Shown: positions 35,679 through 45,108 of the stretch, piece by piece | Position numbering within the stretch: position 1 is the first letter of the stretch | How the letters are laid out: the number at the start of each line of letters is the position of its first letter | NCBI RefSeq assembly: GCF_037996765.1 | Contig: NZ_JBBNAD010000004.1 | Coordinates: forward strand, 1,097,563 to 1,161,562 | Direction of reading: 5' to 3' | From: Bdellovibrio sp. GT3 | Lineage (GTDB): Bacteria > Bdellovibrionota > Bdellovibrionia > Bdellovibrionales > Bdellovibrionaceae | Length of the DNA stretch: 64,000 bases | The notes under the pieces: generated by a model | Told to the model about the DNA's origin: nothing | What the model saw: only the letters and a program-made list of their open reading frames with translations | Databases searched by the model: none | Position numbers and translations under genes: made by a program

Positions 35679-37010
35679 TTAAAATGGGAACTTCATTCCA
35701 CCACGGCCCATTCCCATTTTCATCATCCCGCTCATCATCTTTTTAGCGTCCTCAAACTGCTTTATCAGCTTGTTTACGTCGGAAACCTGGGTACCGCTTC
35801 CATTTGCGATGCGCGTGCGACGCGATGCATTAAGAATCTTATGATTATTACGTTCTTGGATAGTCATCGAACGAATGATCGCCTCGATTTTCTTAATCTC
35901 GTTATCCGGCGGAGTCATGTTCTTAAGCTGTTTTGAAATCTCGCCCATACCCGGTAAAAATTTCAAGATGCTCTCAAAGCCACCCATCTTTTTAAGCTGC
36001 TGAATCTGACCCAGGAAATCATCCAGGGTGAATTCATTCTTCATGATCTTCTTGGCAGAATCACGAGCGGCTTTCTCATCAATCACTTCAGCGGCTTTTT
36101 CCACCAAAGAAAGAACGTCACCCATATCCAGGATACGGCCCGCAAGACGGTCCGGATGGAATACTTCAAGGGCGTTAACCTTCTCACCGACCCCCAGGAA
36201 TTTAATTGGGATCCCCGTGACTTCACGAATAGACAGAGCCGCACCACCGCGCGCATCCCCGTCCACCTTGGTCAGCACCAGGCCCGTCAGGTTTAAGCGC
36301 TTGTGGAAGCCCTCAGCCACGTTCACGGACTGTTGTCCCAACATGGCGTCAGCCACCAACAAGATCTCTTGTGGTGCCCAGATTTCTTTTAAGCGACCCA
36401 ACTCGCCCATCAACTCATCATCCACCTGCAAGCGACCCGCAGTATCGACGATCACCACGTCGACCATATTGTCGCGGGCCCATTGTTTGGATTTTTCCAG
36501 AATTTCTTCCGGCTTCATTCCAATCGGTGTTGGGAATGTCGGGATGTCATTTTGCTTACCCAAAGTCTGAAGCTGATCAATCGCCGCAGGACGATAGATA
36601 TCGGCAGGAATCAAACCTGGTTTTTTACCCAGCTTCTGACGAATATAAAGAGCCAGTTTTGCTGAGGACGTGGTTTTACCGGCCCCTTGCAAACCCACCA
36701 TGAAAATCACACTTGGGTTTTCACGAACGTTGATATCAACAGCTCCGCCGCCCAAAGTCTGCACCAGTTCATCGTGAACGATCTTAACAAACTGTTGACC
36801 AGGATTTACATTCTGTAGAACATCCGCACCAAGTGCTTTGGCTTTAACTCGGTCGATGAAGTTTTTAACGACTTTAAAATTTACGTCGGCCTCAAGAAAG
36901 CTTAAGCGAATTTCCTTGATGACGTCCTCGATATTAGATTCCGTGATCTTACTTTGACCACGAACCTTCTTTAAGGAAGCCATAATTTTATCTGATAAAT
37001 TCTCAAACAT
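35679..37010 (-). CDS. ffh: Signal recognition particle protein Ffh
   Basis: GTPase of the signal recognition particle that delivers nascent membrane proteins to FtsY and SecYEG. Domains: N (1-90), G with the P-loop GLQGAGKTTSSAKL, DTAGRLQVDDE and TKVDGDARGGAAL, and the Met-rich M domain (about 300-443) ending in a run of Met/Gly (KMMSGMMKMGMGRGG). The 443-residue length is standard. It heads the ffh-rpsP-khpA-rimM-trmD-rplS group, downstream of an ABC transporter gene pair. Confidence 0.97.
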   Translation of the reverse strand: MFENLSDKIMASLKKVRGQSKITESNIEDVIKEIRLSFLEADVNFKVVKNFIDRVKAKALGADVLQNVNPGQQFVKIVHDELVQTLGGGAVDINVRENPSVIFMVGLQGAGKTTSSAKLALYIRQKLGKKPGLIPADIYRPAAIDQLQTLGKQNDIPTFPTPIGMKPEEILEKSKQWARDNMVDVVIVDTAGRLQVDDELMGELGRLKEIWAPQEILLVADAMLGQQSVNVAEGFHKRLNLTGLVLTKVDGDARGGAALSIREVTGIPIKFLGVGEKVNALEVFHPDRLAGRILDMGDVLSLVEKAAEVIDEKAARDSAKKIMKNEFTLDDFLGQIQQLKKMGGFESILKFLPGMGEISKQLKNMTPPDNEIKKIEAIIRSMTIQERNNHKILNASRRTRIANGSGTQVSDVNKLIKQFEDAKKMMSGMMKMGMGRGGMKFPF

Positions 37011-37105
37011 CGTAAATCTCCGAATAATCGAATTTAATTAACTCATTCGCCCGGCAATCACCAAGATTTCCGCCTAACAATAGGCGTCAACCTGTCAAAA
37101 CCAGA

Positions 37106-37882
37106 CTACCAACGCTGGAAAGACCCGCGTTTTAAGCTGAAGTTTGCCAGTCCATAAAAAATCACAAAACCCAAAAACGAAACCGGCACAGCCACTTCCA
37201 TTCCCACGTCACTCACACCAATCACACCGTAGCGCAGACCATTGATCAGATATAGCAGCGGATTCAGTTTTGAAAGCATCTGCCAGAATGGATGCAGATG
37301 ATCGATACTTAGAAACACCCCGCCCAAATAAGTCAGCGGCAACAAAATGAAAGCTGAAAATGCCGACAACTGATCAAATGTGGTTGCCCAAAACGCCACC
37401 GAGATTCCCAGAAGCGCAAAAATCAAACCTGCAACCACTGTGAAGTACAATGTGTAAATCGGATGAGCAATGTAAAGCACTTCCCCTTGTTGATACCACG
37501 AAAACGCAGTGCCCACGATGTAAGTGATCAAGGCCACGATAAAGCCGCGAACCAGGGCAGCCAGACTCATCGCCCAGATGATTTCCTGATTGCTGATCGG
37601 CGCGACACGCAGATCCTCAAGGTCACCGGAAAACTTGGATGAAACGATCGAAGAGGACGAATTTTGAAAGGCATTATTCATCAAGCCCATCATCATCAAG
37701 CCTGGGATCAAAAACGAAAGATACTTCACACCCTGATGAGTCGGCATCGTCGCCCCAAGGGAAACCCCGAAAATCAACAGATATAAAAATGACGAAACGA
37801 AAGGCGTCACAATCGTTTGTACGATCACTTTAAGAAAGCGGGCAATTTCTCTGCGAAACAGAGCAAAAAACGGAGTCATCAT
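37106..37882 (-). CDS. ABC-2 type transporter permease
   Basis: A 258-residue inner-membrane protein with about six hydrophobic helices and the ABC2-membrane signature region FLIPGLMMMGLMNNAFQNSSSSIV and LPLTYLGGVFLSIDHLHP, the pattern of NodJ/DrrB-type drug or polysaccharide exporters. It overlaps the ATPase stop by 4 bases (ATGA), so the two are coupled and form one exporter. The substrate is unknown. Confidence 0.92.
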   Translation of the reverse strand: MMTPFFALFRREIARFLKVIVQTIVTPFVSSFLYLLIFGVSLGATMPTHQGVKYLSFLIPGLMMMGLMNNAFQNSSSSIVSSKFSGDLEDLRVAPISNQEIIWAMSLAALVRGFIVALITYIVGTAFSWYQQGEVLYIAHPIYTLYFTVVAGLIFALLGISVAFWATTFDQLSAFSAFILLPLTYLGGVFLSIDHLHPFWQMLSKLNPLLYLINGLRYGVIGVSDVGMEVAVPVSFLGFVIFYGLANFSLKRGSFQRW

Positions 37883-38769
37883 TTGCTCACCACCTTCATA
37901 AAGGCCTCTTCCAGATTGCCTTCCTCGATTTTCACGTCCTTGATCAGATTGACCGGAACTCCGGTCTCATTCAGGAATTCGCCCATTTGTTTTCCCGGAG
38001 GAACGACAAACATGAATTCATTCCCTTCCTGAAAAAACAGATATTCTGTTTTAAAGGCAAAGGGCTCTGACAACGTCAGGCGGATTTTCTTTTGTGTGTA
38101 TTTACGTACAAGCTCTTTGGTTTCACCCAAAGCTTCAAGATTGCCCAGATTGATAATTCCAATGCGATCACAAAGCTGTTCAGCCTCTTCGAGGTAATGC
38201 GTGGTCAATAGGATCGACATGCCCTCTTTACGCAATTCTTGGACGAACTGCCATAAAGTTTCTCGCAAACCGATATCCACGCCGGCCGTCGGCTCATCCA
38301 GCAAAAGTAATCGTGGTGTGTGCACCAGGGCTTTGGCAATCATCAGACGACGTTTCATACCACCGGAAAGCTGCTTCACTTTCTTATGGCGATGTTCATA
38401 CAGGGAAAGCTTATGTAACAGAAAATCTATACGGTCCTGGTTTTTACTGATTCCGTAATAACCGGATTGAAAATTCAAAATCTCATCGACGCTGAAAAAC
38501 CCCGAAGTGATCACTTCCTGATGAACCACTCCCAGCTGCTGCTTGGTAAAGCGTGAATTTTGATTCACGTCCTGACCAAAAACCTCGACCGAACCACTCG
38601 ATGGTTCTTCTAAAGTTGTGATCGTTGAAATGATCGTGGTTTTACCTGCACCATTTGGTCCCAGTAGCCCAAATATCTCCCCGGGCTTCACGTCAAAGCT
38701 AACACCTTTAACGGCCTCTTGGCCGCCAGGATATTTTTTTCTAAGGTCAGTGATCTTAAGAGGCAACAT
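37879..38769 (-). CDS. ABC transporter ATPase (NodI/DrrA type)
   Basis: ATP-binding subunit of the exporter whose permease follows. All motifs are canonical: Walker A GPNGAGKTT, signature LSGGMKRR, Walker B LLLLDEPTAG and the switch His in LTTHYLEEAE. The C-terminal 60 residues are the DrrA-type extension. At 296 residues the length is usual. The start overlaps the prfC stop by one base (TAATG), linking it to prfC translation. Confidence 0.95.
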   Translation of the reverse strand: MLPLKITDLRKKYPGGQEAVKGVSFDVKPGEIFGLLGPNGAGKTTIISTITTLEEPSSGSVEVFGQDVNQNSRFTKQQLGVVHQEVITSGFFSVDEILNFQSGYYGISKNQDRIDFLLHKLSLYEHRHKKVKQLSGGMKRRLMIAKALVHTPRLLLLDEPTAGVDIGLRETLWQFVQELRKEGMSILLTTHYLEEAEQLCDRIGIINLGNLEALGETKELVRKYTQKKIRLTLSEPFAFKTEYLFFQEGNEFMFVVPPGKQMGEFLNETGVPVNLIKDVKIEEGNLEEAFMKVVSK

Positions 38770-40373
38770 TAGCGCGCCCTTGAGATGCTGGTTTGGAATT
38801 CCACGTCTTGGTTTTCACGCTTCAACCAGTTCAGATCCCATTCTTGATTTACCAAAACCACCGGATTGCCATTCAGATCCTGTGCCATGTTCGCGCCACC
38901 TTTAAGGCTCGTCACCGGCTTGCCGTCCACTGTTGGCCAACGGCACACACCATAAGGAAGACGGTTCAATTTCACTTCCAAATTGTATTCGTCCTGAAGT
39001 CTGTGCAACAAAACTTCGAATTGAAGTTCACCGACAGCCCCGATGATAGGGTCCTGTGGTCCAATATGTGGTTCGATAAACAACTGGATGGCACCTTCCT
39101 CAGAAAGGTGACGAAGAGCTTCTTGTAGTTTTTGACGTTTCAAAGCGTCACGAACACTTAAGCGACCAAACAACTCTGGCGCAAACTTAGGAATATCCTC
39201 GAATTGAATTTTGCCAGATGAAGAAACGCAATCACCGATGGCAAAGTTTCCAGTATCGCCGACACCCACGATGTCACCCGCATAGGCTTCATCAACCGTC
39301 TCTTTATCAGCCGCAACGAATTGTGATGAGTACGCCAGGCGCAACTCACGTTCCAAACGGGAATGCTGAACTTTCATGCCACGCTCAAATTTTCCAGAGC
39401 AAATACGGATGAAAGCAATACGGTCACGGTGACGACGATCCATGTTGGCTTGAATTTTAAATACAAAGCCGGTGAATTTCGCATCCAAGGGATCCATCTT
39501 CTGGTCGTCTTTGGTGATACGAGGCTGAGGCCCCGGTGCGTATTTCGTAAAGAACTGCAGGAATGTATCCACCCCGAAGTTCTGTTTGGCAGAACCAAAA
39601 GTCACAGGAGAGATTTGTCCTGACAGGAATTCATTCACATCAAATGGCGGCAAAGCGCCCTCAATCAAATCAAGCTCTTCCAACACCTGATCCGCAGATT
39701 CTTTATCCAGGTAGTTGTAAAGGATTTGATCGTCTTTGCCTTTAACAAATGGAATTTTTTGATAATCTTCCACTTCCTCACGGCGCTGATCGTAAATCCA
39801 GATTTCCTGAGTCAAACGATTGTAGATGCCGCGGAAACGCTGACCGATACCCAAAGGCCAAGTCACCGGATAGCATTGCATGTTCAGGGTCTTTTCAACT
39901 TCATCGATCAAAGTCAGAGGATCTTTACCTTCACGATCCAGCTTATTTACGAAAGTAAAAATCGGGATCTTACGAAGACGGCAGACTTCATAAAGTTTTT
40001 TGGTACGCTCTTCCACACCCTTGGCAACGTCAATCAACATCGCTGCAGAATCCACGGCCATCAAAACGCGGTACGTATCTTCCGAGAAGTCTTTATGTCC
40101 CGGAGTATCCAAAAGGTTTACGCGCAGATCGTTGTAATCAAACGTCATCACCGATGACGTGATCGAGATCCCTTTTTGGCGCTCAAGCTCCATCCAGTCC
40201 GAAGTCACTGCCTTGGAACCAGATTTCCCCTTCACCTCGCCCGTTTCATGGATCACACCACCGTGATACAGGAGTTTTTCAGTCAGAGTGGTTTTACCGG
40301 CATCGGGATGCGAGATGATCGCAAAGGTGCGACGGCGAAGAATTTCTTTTTGAATTTGAGGAGTAGCCAACAT
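38769..40373 (-). CDS. prfC: Peptide chain release factor 3
   Basis: GTPase that recycles RF1/RF2 from terminated ribosomes. The G domain has SHPDAGKTTLTEKLL, DTPGHKDFSEDTYR and NKLDREGKDP; beta-barrel domains follow, including GSAKQNFGVDTFLQFF and FKIQANMD. The 534-residue length is right for RF3 and longer than EF-G fragments would predict. It is first of prfC-ABC ATPase-permease. It is divergent from trhO, with 200 bases between them. Confidence 0.96.
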   Translation of the reverse strand: MLATPQIQKEILRRRTFAIISHPDAGKTTLTEKLLYHGGVIHETGEVKGKSGSKAVTSDWMELERQKGISITSSVMTFDYNDLRVNLLDTPGHKDFSEDTYRVLMAVDSAAMLIDVAKGVEERTKKLYEVCRLRKIPIFTFVNKLDREGKDPLTLIDEVEKTLNMQCYPVTWPLGIGQRFRGIYNRLTQEIWIYDQRREEVEDYQKIPFVKGKDDQILYNYLDKESADQVLEELDLIEGALPPFDVNEFLSGQISPVTFGSAKQNFGVDTFLQFFTKYAPGPQPRITKDDQKMDPLDAKFTGFVFKIQANMDRRHRDRIAFIRICSGKFERGMKVQHSRLERELRLAYSSQFVAADKETVDEAYAGDIVGVGDTGNFAIGDCVSSSGKIQFEDIPKFAPELFGRLSVRDALKRQKLQEALRHLSEEGAIQLFIEPHIGPQDPIIGAVGELQFEVLLHRLQDEYNLEVKLNRLPYGVCRWPTVDGKPVTSLKGGANMAQDLNGNPVVLVNQEWDLNWLKRENQDVEFQTSISRAR

Positions 40374-40482
40374 ACTTAAGCCTTTAAATTGATTATAAAA
40401 AATGGTTTTACGCGATCCCTAGCTTAGCAGGCAAGAATTTCCCCTCCCGGGATGGAATTAACGCCCGCTGTCTTTTTCATAC

Positions 40483-40512
40483 TTGCGCATATGGGCCTGA
40501 GGGCATTATAAC
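40483..40512 (+). promoter_or_regulatory. Candidate sigma70 promoter of trhO
   Basis: TTGCGC at 40,483-40,488 and TATAAC at 40,507-40,512 with an 18-base spacer, about 60 bases before the trhO ATG, in the divergent prfC/trhO gap. Confidence 0.45.
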
Positions 40513-40573
40513 CCCTTCGAACTAACAACTCCCCCTGGTTTGGAGCCGGATTGGGACAACTGAAGGTGATCAT

Positions 40574-41617
40574 ATGACGACCGAAAATGCCCTGAAGCAT
40601 TATGTTACGACTTTTTACAGCTTTCAAAAAATCGAAAATCCCGAACAAGTTAAATTAGATCTAGAGGCAAAAGCGGAACAGCTCGACGTCAAGGGACTGA
40701 TCATTTTAGGAACTGAAGGTTATAACTCCACGATCGCGGCCGTCACAGAAGAATCCTTCGAAGCCTGGAAACAATTCGTTCGCGACTACTTCCAAAAACC
40801 CACTCAATTCTACAAAGACTCTTATTCGGATAAAGCACCCTTCCGCAGATTTAAAGTAAAAATCCGCGAAGAGATCGTGACCACTGGCATTCCGGATATG
40901 CAACCGTCTGAAGGCATCAATCACCACTTGTCACCTTCTGAATGGAACAAGGTCATGAAGGAAGAATCCGATTACGTGATGATCGACACACGCAATTGGT
41001 ACGAATACAAAATCGGGACGTTCAAAGGGGCTTTGAATCCTAATATCGAGAAATTCACAGATTTCCCTCAGTACATTGAATCCCAGGGCATTTCCAAAGA
41101 CAAAAAAATGCTGATCTTCTGTACTGGTGGCATTCGTTGCGAAAAAGGAATTCTGGAACTTCAAGACAAAGGTTACGACAACGTTTTCCAATTGGAAGGC
41201 GGCATCCTGAACTACTTGAACGAATATCCAAACGATCAGTACGAAGGCGAATGCTTCGTGTTTGACCACCGCGTGGCCGTGGATCAAAACCTGGCGCCTT
41301 CCCAGAAATACGGATTGTGCCCGCATTGTGGTCAGCCGTCTGAAATCAAAATTGATTGCCTGCGCTGCGACTCTCCGGGAATGGTTTGCGTAAACTGTAT
41401 CGAACTTGAGTTTAAAAAAGACACTTGCTCCAGAAACTGCGCCCATGGTCTGAAACTTCACCCGGGCAAAAAAGCCCGCAAACAAATCGTGCCTTTTAAT
41501 ATTGAAAAAATGAAGGCCGAGGGCATGACCGACATCCCTACGATTCGTGTTAGCAAAACCAAAGTTGTTCAATTGAATGACAAGGGTGAAGCAGAAACTG
41601 TCTCCCTAAAAAAATAG
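40574..41617 (+). CDS. trhO: tRNA uridine(34) hydroxylase (rhodanese family)
   Basis: Oxygen-dependent hydroxylation of wobble uridine 34, a step toward 5-(carboxy)methoxyuridine. The N-terminal UPF0176 acylphosphatase-like domain is followed by a rhodanese domain with Cys183 in IFCTGGIRCEKG (Cys189 also conserved). The C-terminal part has Cys pairs (CPHC, CLRC, CVNC, TCSRNC) that may bind zinc. At 347 residues it is typical. GAAGGTGA precedes the ATG. A strong terminator begins 10 bases after the stop and lies inside the convergent SDR gene. Confidence 0.95.
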   Translation: MTTENALKHYVTTFYSFQKIENPEQVKLDLEAKAEQLDVKGLIILGTEGYNSTIAAVTEESFEAWKQFVRDYFQKPTQFYKDSYSDKAPFRRFKVKIREEIVTTGIPDMQPSEGINHHLSPSEWNKVMKEESDYVMIDTRNWYEYKIGTFKGALNPNIEKFTDFPQYIESQGISKDKKMLIFCTGGIRCEKGILELQDKGYDNVFQLEGGILNYLNEYPNDQYEGECFVFDHRVAVDQNLAPSQKYGLCPHCGQPSEIKIDCLRCDSPGMVCVNCIELEFKKDTCSRNCAHGLKLHPGKKARKQIVPFNIEKMKAEGMTDIPTIRVSKTKVVQLNDKGEAETVSLKK

Positions 41618-41626
41618 ATGCTCTAT

Positions 41627-41662
41627 GTCTGCGCTTTAACTTCGGTGAAAGCGCAGACTTTT
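41627..41662 (+). terminator. Terminator of trhO embedded in the end of the SDR gene
   Basis: An 11-bp perfect stem GTCTGCGCTTT / AAAGCGCAGAC around a ten-base loop, followed by TTTT on the plus strand. The 3' arm also codes the last residues of the convergent SDR gene. Confidence 0.85.
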
Positions 41663-42487
41663 CCGAATCACCCGATCGATCATTCGCGTCGACATAAATT
41701 TCAGCAAATTCGCCTGCAATTTAATTCGCTTCCCGACCAGATAATTAACCTTGGGTATATGGCTTTCAATAGCATGCATGATCGCCACTGTTGCGACACT
41801 GACTGGAACAGCTTCCTGAGCCGCCTCCAACACACCTTCGCGAATTAATGACATCATACTACCATACACGCTTTGCAATTCCCGGGGGCAGGTTTCCATC
41901 ATTTGATCTGTTTTGTCGATGGACTTCGACCAGATCTCGGTCCGTATGGGACCGGCCTCAATCAGCGACACCTTCACACCTAAAGAGCTCACCTCGCGCC
42001 GTAATGAATCAGTGAATGCCTTCACTGCAAACTTTGAAGTTGTATAAGGTCCCATGAACGGCGCAGCCACCCGTCCACTGATAGAACCCATGTTGACGAT
42101 ACGACCTTTGGTTTCCCGAATAAGCGGCAAGAAGGTTTTTGTCATCTCCACCATGCCAAACAAATTTACTTCGAATATTCTGCGCCATTCCTCTGTGTCC
42201 AGCCCCTCAATCGGTCCGCCGCTGGCGATGCCCGCATTGTTAACCAAAACCAGTGGCCACTTTGGATTCATTTCGGTGCGAACCGTTCTGAAAGCTTTTT
42301 CGATGTCGTGCTTATTGGTGACGTCCATTTTTATCACACGCAGACGTTCATTATAGTCGATCAACAGTCGATCCAACGACTCGGGTTTGCGAACACAAGC
42401 CCAGACGATATAACCTTTTTCACAAAGCGTGCGTGTCAGGTCAAAACCTATTCCTGTGGATGCTCCGGTGACGATGACTTGCTTCAA
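41636..42487 (-). CDS. Short-chain dehydrogenase/reductase
   Basis: A classical SDR of 283 residues. Nucleotide-binding TGASTGIG (about 7-14), NNAG in LVNNAGIAS, the catalytic Ser in MGSISG and Tyr-x3-Lys in YTTSKFAVK are all present. The substrate is unknown; the shape resembles the retinol/steroid-dehydrogenase-like subgroup. It faces the tRNA and exported-protein region as a minus-strand gene, 34 bases downstream of the gene at 42,522, so the two may be cotranscribed. Confidence 0.93.
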   Translation of the reverse strand: MKQVIVTGASTGIGFDLTRTLCEKGYIVWACVRKPESLDRLLIDYNERLRVIKMDVTNKHDIEKAFRTVRTEMNPKWPLVLVNNAGIASGGPIEGLDTEEWRRIFEVNLFGMVEMTKTFLPLIRETKGRIVNMGSISGRVAAPFMGPYTTSKFAVKAFTDSLRREVSSLGVKVSLIEAGPIRTEIWSKSIDKTDQMMETCPRELQSVYGSMMSLIREGVLEAAQEAVPVSVATVAIMHAIESHIPKVNYLVGKRIKLQANLLKFMSTRMIDRVIRKSLRFHRS

Positions 42488-42521
42488 GACTCTCCCCTTG
42501 GTGTGAATCCATGCGTCCTAT

Positions 42522-43457
42522 TTACATCAGACCTTTTTTGAACAGATCCTCCAACCAGGAATCCGTTATTGAAAGATGTCCTTTTCCAAGATCCATCTGC
42601 ATCTTCGCCCGATAGTTCGCATCAAATCCAATTGCTTTTTCGTCAATACCTGCATCTTGCAGGAATTTCTGCATTTCTTGAACTTGCTCTTCAACATTGA
42701 GTTTTTGATTACTTAGCAAACTGCCTTGAATCTGCTCACAAAATGAAAGAGTCGAACTGTCAGAAGCCAACTGAGGCTTCAGGGCAACGGCTTTACTTAG
42801 CATATGCAGGTTGTAGGATTTTTGAATAACTTGATTTGCTTCCTCTGAGTGACTCTGGAAGTAGTTGGCGGCACGATACAACTGTCTATACAGCTCCGCT
42901 TTTTGCACCAAACTATCATCCCCGTTGGAGTCCTTGACCATTTGAACCACATCACTGATTCCTGGGATACGAAGTGCCCAGCGCATAATGGGAGCAACGG
43001 ATTCCAAAACCGGGTCCTTTTGTGAGCTGACAATATTATCCATAAATTTCACAGCAGTGCGATCTGTGTTCTTTGGAAAAAATCCGCTTTCTCCAGCCTT
43101 CGACAACTCTTGGCAGGTGCTCGCCAAGGGAACCTCTGGATTGGCAAAATCATTGTAGACCACATCCATGTTCATCTTGCTTTTCCCGGCAGTCTGAGAA
43201 GGAGCTGCATCACCACTTGGTGCAATTTCCTGTTTGGCCTGCACATCATCCACTTCAGAAACATGAGGTGAATTTTCAGAATTTGGTGAATTGCCATCAT
43301 TCTTACGTTCAATTTTCGAAATCGAAGAATGAACTGCCTCTTTCATTTTCGAAGGTCCTGGCAGCATGGATAACAACCACACTCCAAGAATTCCAAAAAC
43401 CACAACAACAGAGCCCGCACCAATCGCTAATACTTTAAGAAGTTTTTTCCCATTCAT
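42522..43457 (-). CDS. Membrane-anchored protein of unknown function
   Basis: A 311-residue protein with a basic N-terminus and one hydrophobic helix (about 9-31). A Ser/Pro/Asn-rich linker (about 50-95) follows and then a mostly helical domain with two Cys (TCQEL and FCEQI) that could form a periplasmic disulfide. No catalytic motif is recognised. The topology (anchor plus flexible linker plus helical domain) fits a periplasmic protein held on the inner membrane. Confidence 0.72.
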   Translation of the reverse strand: MNGKKLLKVLAIGAGSVVVVFGILGVWLLSMLPGPSKMKEAVHSSISKIERKNDGNSPNSENSPHVSEVDDVQAKQEIAPSGDAAPSQTAGKSKMNMDVVYNDFANPEVPLASTCQELSKAGESGFFPKNTDRTAVKFMDNIVSSQKDPVLESVAPIMRWALRIPGISDVVQMVKDSNGDDSLVQKAELYRQLYRAANYFQSHSEEANQVIQKSYNLHMLSKAVALKPQLASDSSTLSFCEQIQGSLLSNQKLNVEEQVQEMQKFLQDAGIDEKAIGFDANYRAKMQMDLGKGHLSITDSWLEDLFKKGLM

Positions 43458-43542
43458 ACCTCAACTAGAACACAATGAATGTGAGTGAGCAAATAAGAGG
43501 CAATGATACACGTAGCCATACGAAAATAACATAAATGAATCA

Positions 43543-43571
43543 TTGACCCTGAGTACATATGCGCCTACAAC
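43543..43571 (+). promoter_or_regulatory. Sigma70 promoter of tRNA-fMet
   Basis: TTGACC at 43,543-43,548 and TACAAC at 43,566-43,571, separated by 17 bases. Transcription would start about 22 bases before the tRNA. Confidence 0.7.
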
Positions 43572-43600
43572 TGTCTTCTCAGACATTCACTTGTCACTGT

Positions 43601-43677
<77 letters not shown>

Positions 43678-43680
43678 ATA

Positions 43681-43712
43681 AAAGCCTCAAGGTAAACCTT
43701 GGGGCTTTTTCC
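43681..43712 (+). terminator. Terminator after tRNA-fMet
   Basis: AAAGCCTCAAGG pairs with CCTTGGGGCTTT (one G-T pair) around loop TAAA, followed by TT and a mixed tract. It starts 3 bases after the tRNA CCA. Confidence 0.85.
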
Positions 43713-43750
43713 ATTTTAAGGGTCCTTTTTGTAAAGAAGACCCCTGCTAA

Positions 43751-44596
43751 CTACTCGCAAACCATATCCTGTGACATATACGCATTGCCCTCACCGCACA
43801 TCGCTTTTCGGAATAGCTCACGCACTGGTGGAGCAAATGAAAGTTGATGCACTGTCATTTCACCAGCACCCACTTTGGCCAATTGAGCCAGCATGTCAGC
43901 CTGCTTGAAGTGACTGAACTTTTCGATGAACTTTCTATCGATCTCTTTCAAATTCAAAACCACACTGGTGAAAGGGATTTTGATGGCTTTGTATTCAGAA
44001 TCATAATCCCCATCAAACGGTTTCAACTCCTGCGCCAGTTCCCGCTCATTCAGAACAGTCTTTGCCGTTAAAACACTCGTCAACTTAAGCTCGCTGCGGA
44101 AATTGCGATCGTAGAGTTTTATTCTTCCCGGAAGAAGGTCATGAAAACCTCTGATTGCGGCTTGCTCCAAATTGGTAGGAAGGTCTTTGAGCGCTGTTTC
44201 AGGAAATTTCTCCTGCAACGCTCTTTCATAAAATTCACGGATCATCTCATGGAAAACCTGGACTGTTTGTCTTCTGGCCTCAAGAGGAGTGGCCCCTTGC
44301 TTCATAAGTGCTGTGTAGGTATTCACAAGCTTTATAGCCACAGTGTATACCGCTGCATTTTCAGAATTCTTAGGATTCCCACCCAGATACCATCTGCGAC
44401 CATTTTCGTATTCAAAAATGGTACTCAAATCAAGACGGCCATTTTCCAAGTTCACTTCTTTCTTGTGATCCCATGAGAACACATCGTGAGACATCAAACC
44501 GATTACACCCACATCCTGCACAGTATAGGAAGCCAGTCCTTGAGTGCAAAACAGAGCTGTTAGGGAAAATAAAATTACAGATTTTGCGATACGCAT
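43751..44596 (-). CDS. Exported protein of unknown function
   Basis: A 281-residue protein. The ATG at 44,596 is chosen since GGAGG lies 5 bases upstream; the signal peptide is about residues 1-22 (LFCTQGLASYT). The mature part is mixed helix and strand with the segments DVGVIGLMSHDVFSWDHKKEVNL and FHEMIREFYERALQEKF. Its C-terminus has a Cys pair (MCGEGNAYMSQDMVC) that could form a disulfide. I recognise no family. Confidence 0.72.
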   Translation of the reverse strand: MRIAKSVILFSLTALFCTQGLASYTVQDVGVIGLMSHDVFSWDHKKEVNLENGRLDLSTIFEYENGRRWYLGGNPKNSENAAVYTVAIKLVNTYTALMKQGATPLEARRQTVQVFHEMIREFYERALQEKFPETALKDLPTNLEQAAIRGFHDLLPGRIKLYDRNFRSELKLTSVLTAKTVLNERELAQELKPFDGDYDSEYKAIKIPFTSVVLNLKEIDRKFIEKFSHFKQADMLAQLAKVGAGEMTVHQLSFAPPVRELFRKAMCGEGNAYMSQDMVCE

Positions 44597-44739
44597 GTAA
44601 GCCTCCATCGAGAGGCGAATTCATGTCACAGTGGTCACAAATTGACAAACAGTTGCTTACTTCTTGTCATTCAGCTTTCAGCTAGCAAGAAGGTGATTTC
44701 TGTTTACAGCACAATCCTATGGCTGCTAGCCTTTTAAGC

Positions 44740-45108
44740 ATGAAAACACTTTTACTTATATCAATGATGACTCCAACTTTTGCTTCAGCATCCTTAATGT
44801 ACTGTGAATATTCGTTCTTCGGCGCCCCGGCCGGTACCGTGCGAATTGAAGTGGCCGACGATGGTACGCCTGCTGAAACGGCGACAATCACCATGTTTCA
44901 CACACCCACGCAAAATGCACCAGTGACACCTCTTGATAAAAATCCGGGGGAAATGTTCAACGTCGTCCTATTCAAAGACAACCCACAGAACGAAATCTTT
45001 ATGGTCGTGAACACTCCCTCCGCAGAAGGAAGCATAAAATCAAAACTTATAAATCCTAAGATGTCTGGCATCTCCAAAGAGATTCCCGGCGCGTGCAAAC
45101 TGCAGTAA
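44740..45108 (+). CDS. Small exported protein preceding dsbD
   Basis: A 122-residue protein; the ATG at 44,740 is chosen because a signal peptide (about 1-16, TPTFASA) starts there. The mature part has two Cys, in MYCEYSF near the start and GACKLQ at the end, which may pair. The stop overlaps the dsbD ATG (TAATG), so it is translationally coupled to dsbD and probably serves or depends on the same redox pathway. Family not recognised. Confidence 0.7.
   Translation: MKTLLLISMMTPTFASASLMYCEYSFFGAPAGTVRIEVADDGTPAETATITMFHTPTQNAPVTPLDKNPGEMFNVVLFKDNPQNEIFMVVNTPSAEGSIKSKLINPKMSGISKEIPGACKLQ

Noticed and set aside
37071..37086. CGCCTA/TAGGCG hairpin between the ABC permease gene and ffh
   Set aside because: Only 6 bp with no T-run on either strand; too weak to call a terminator.
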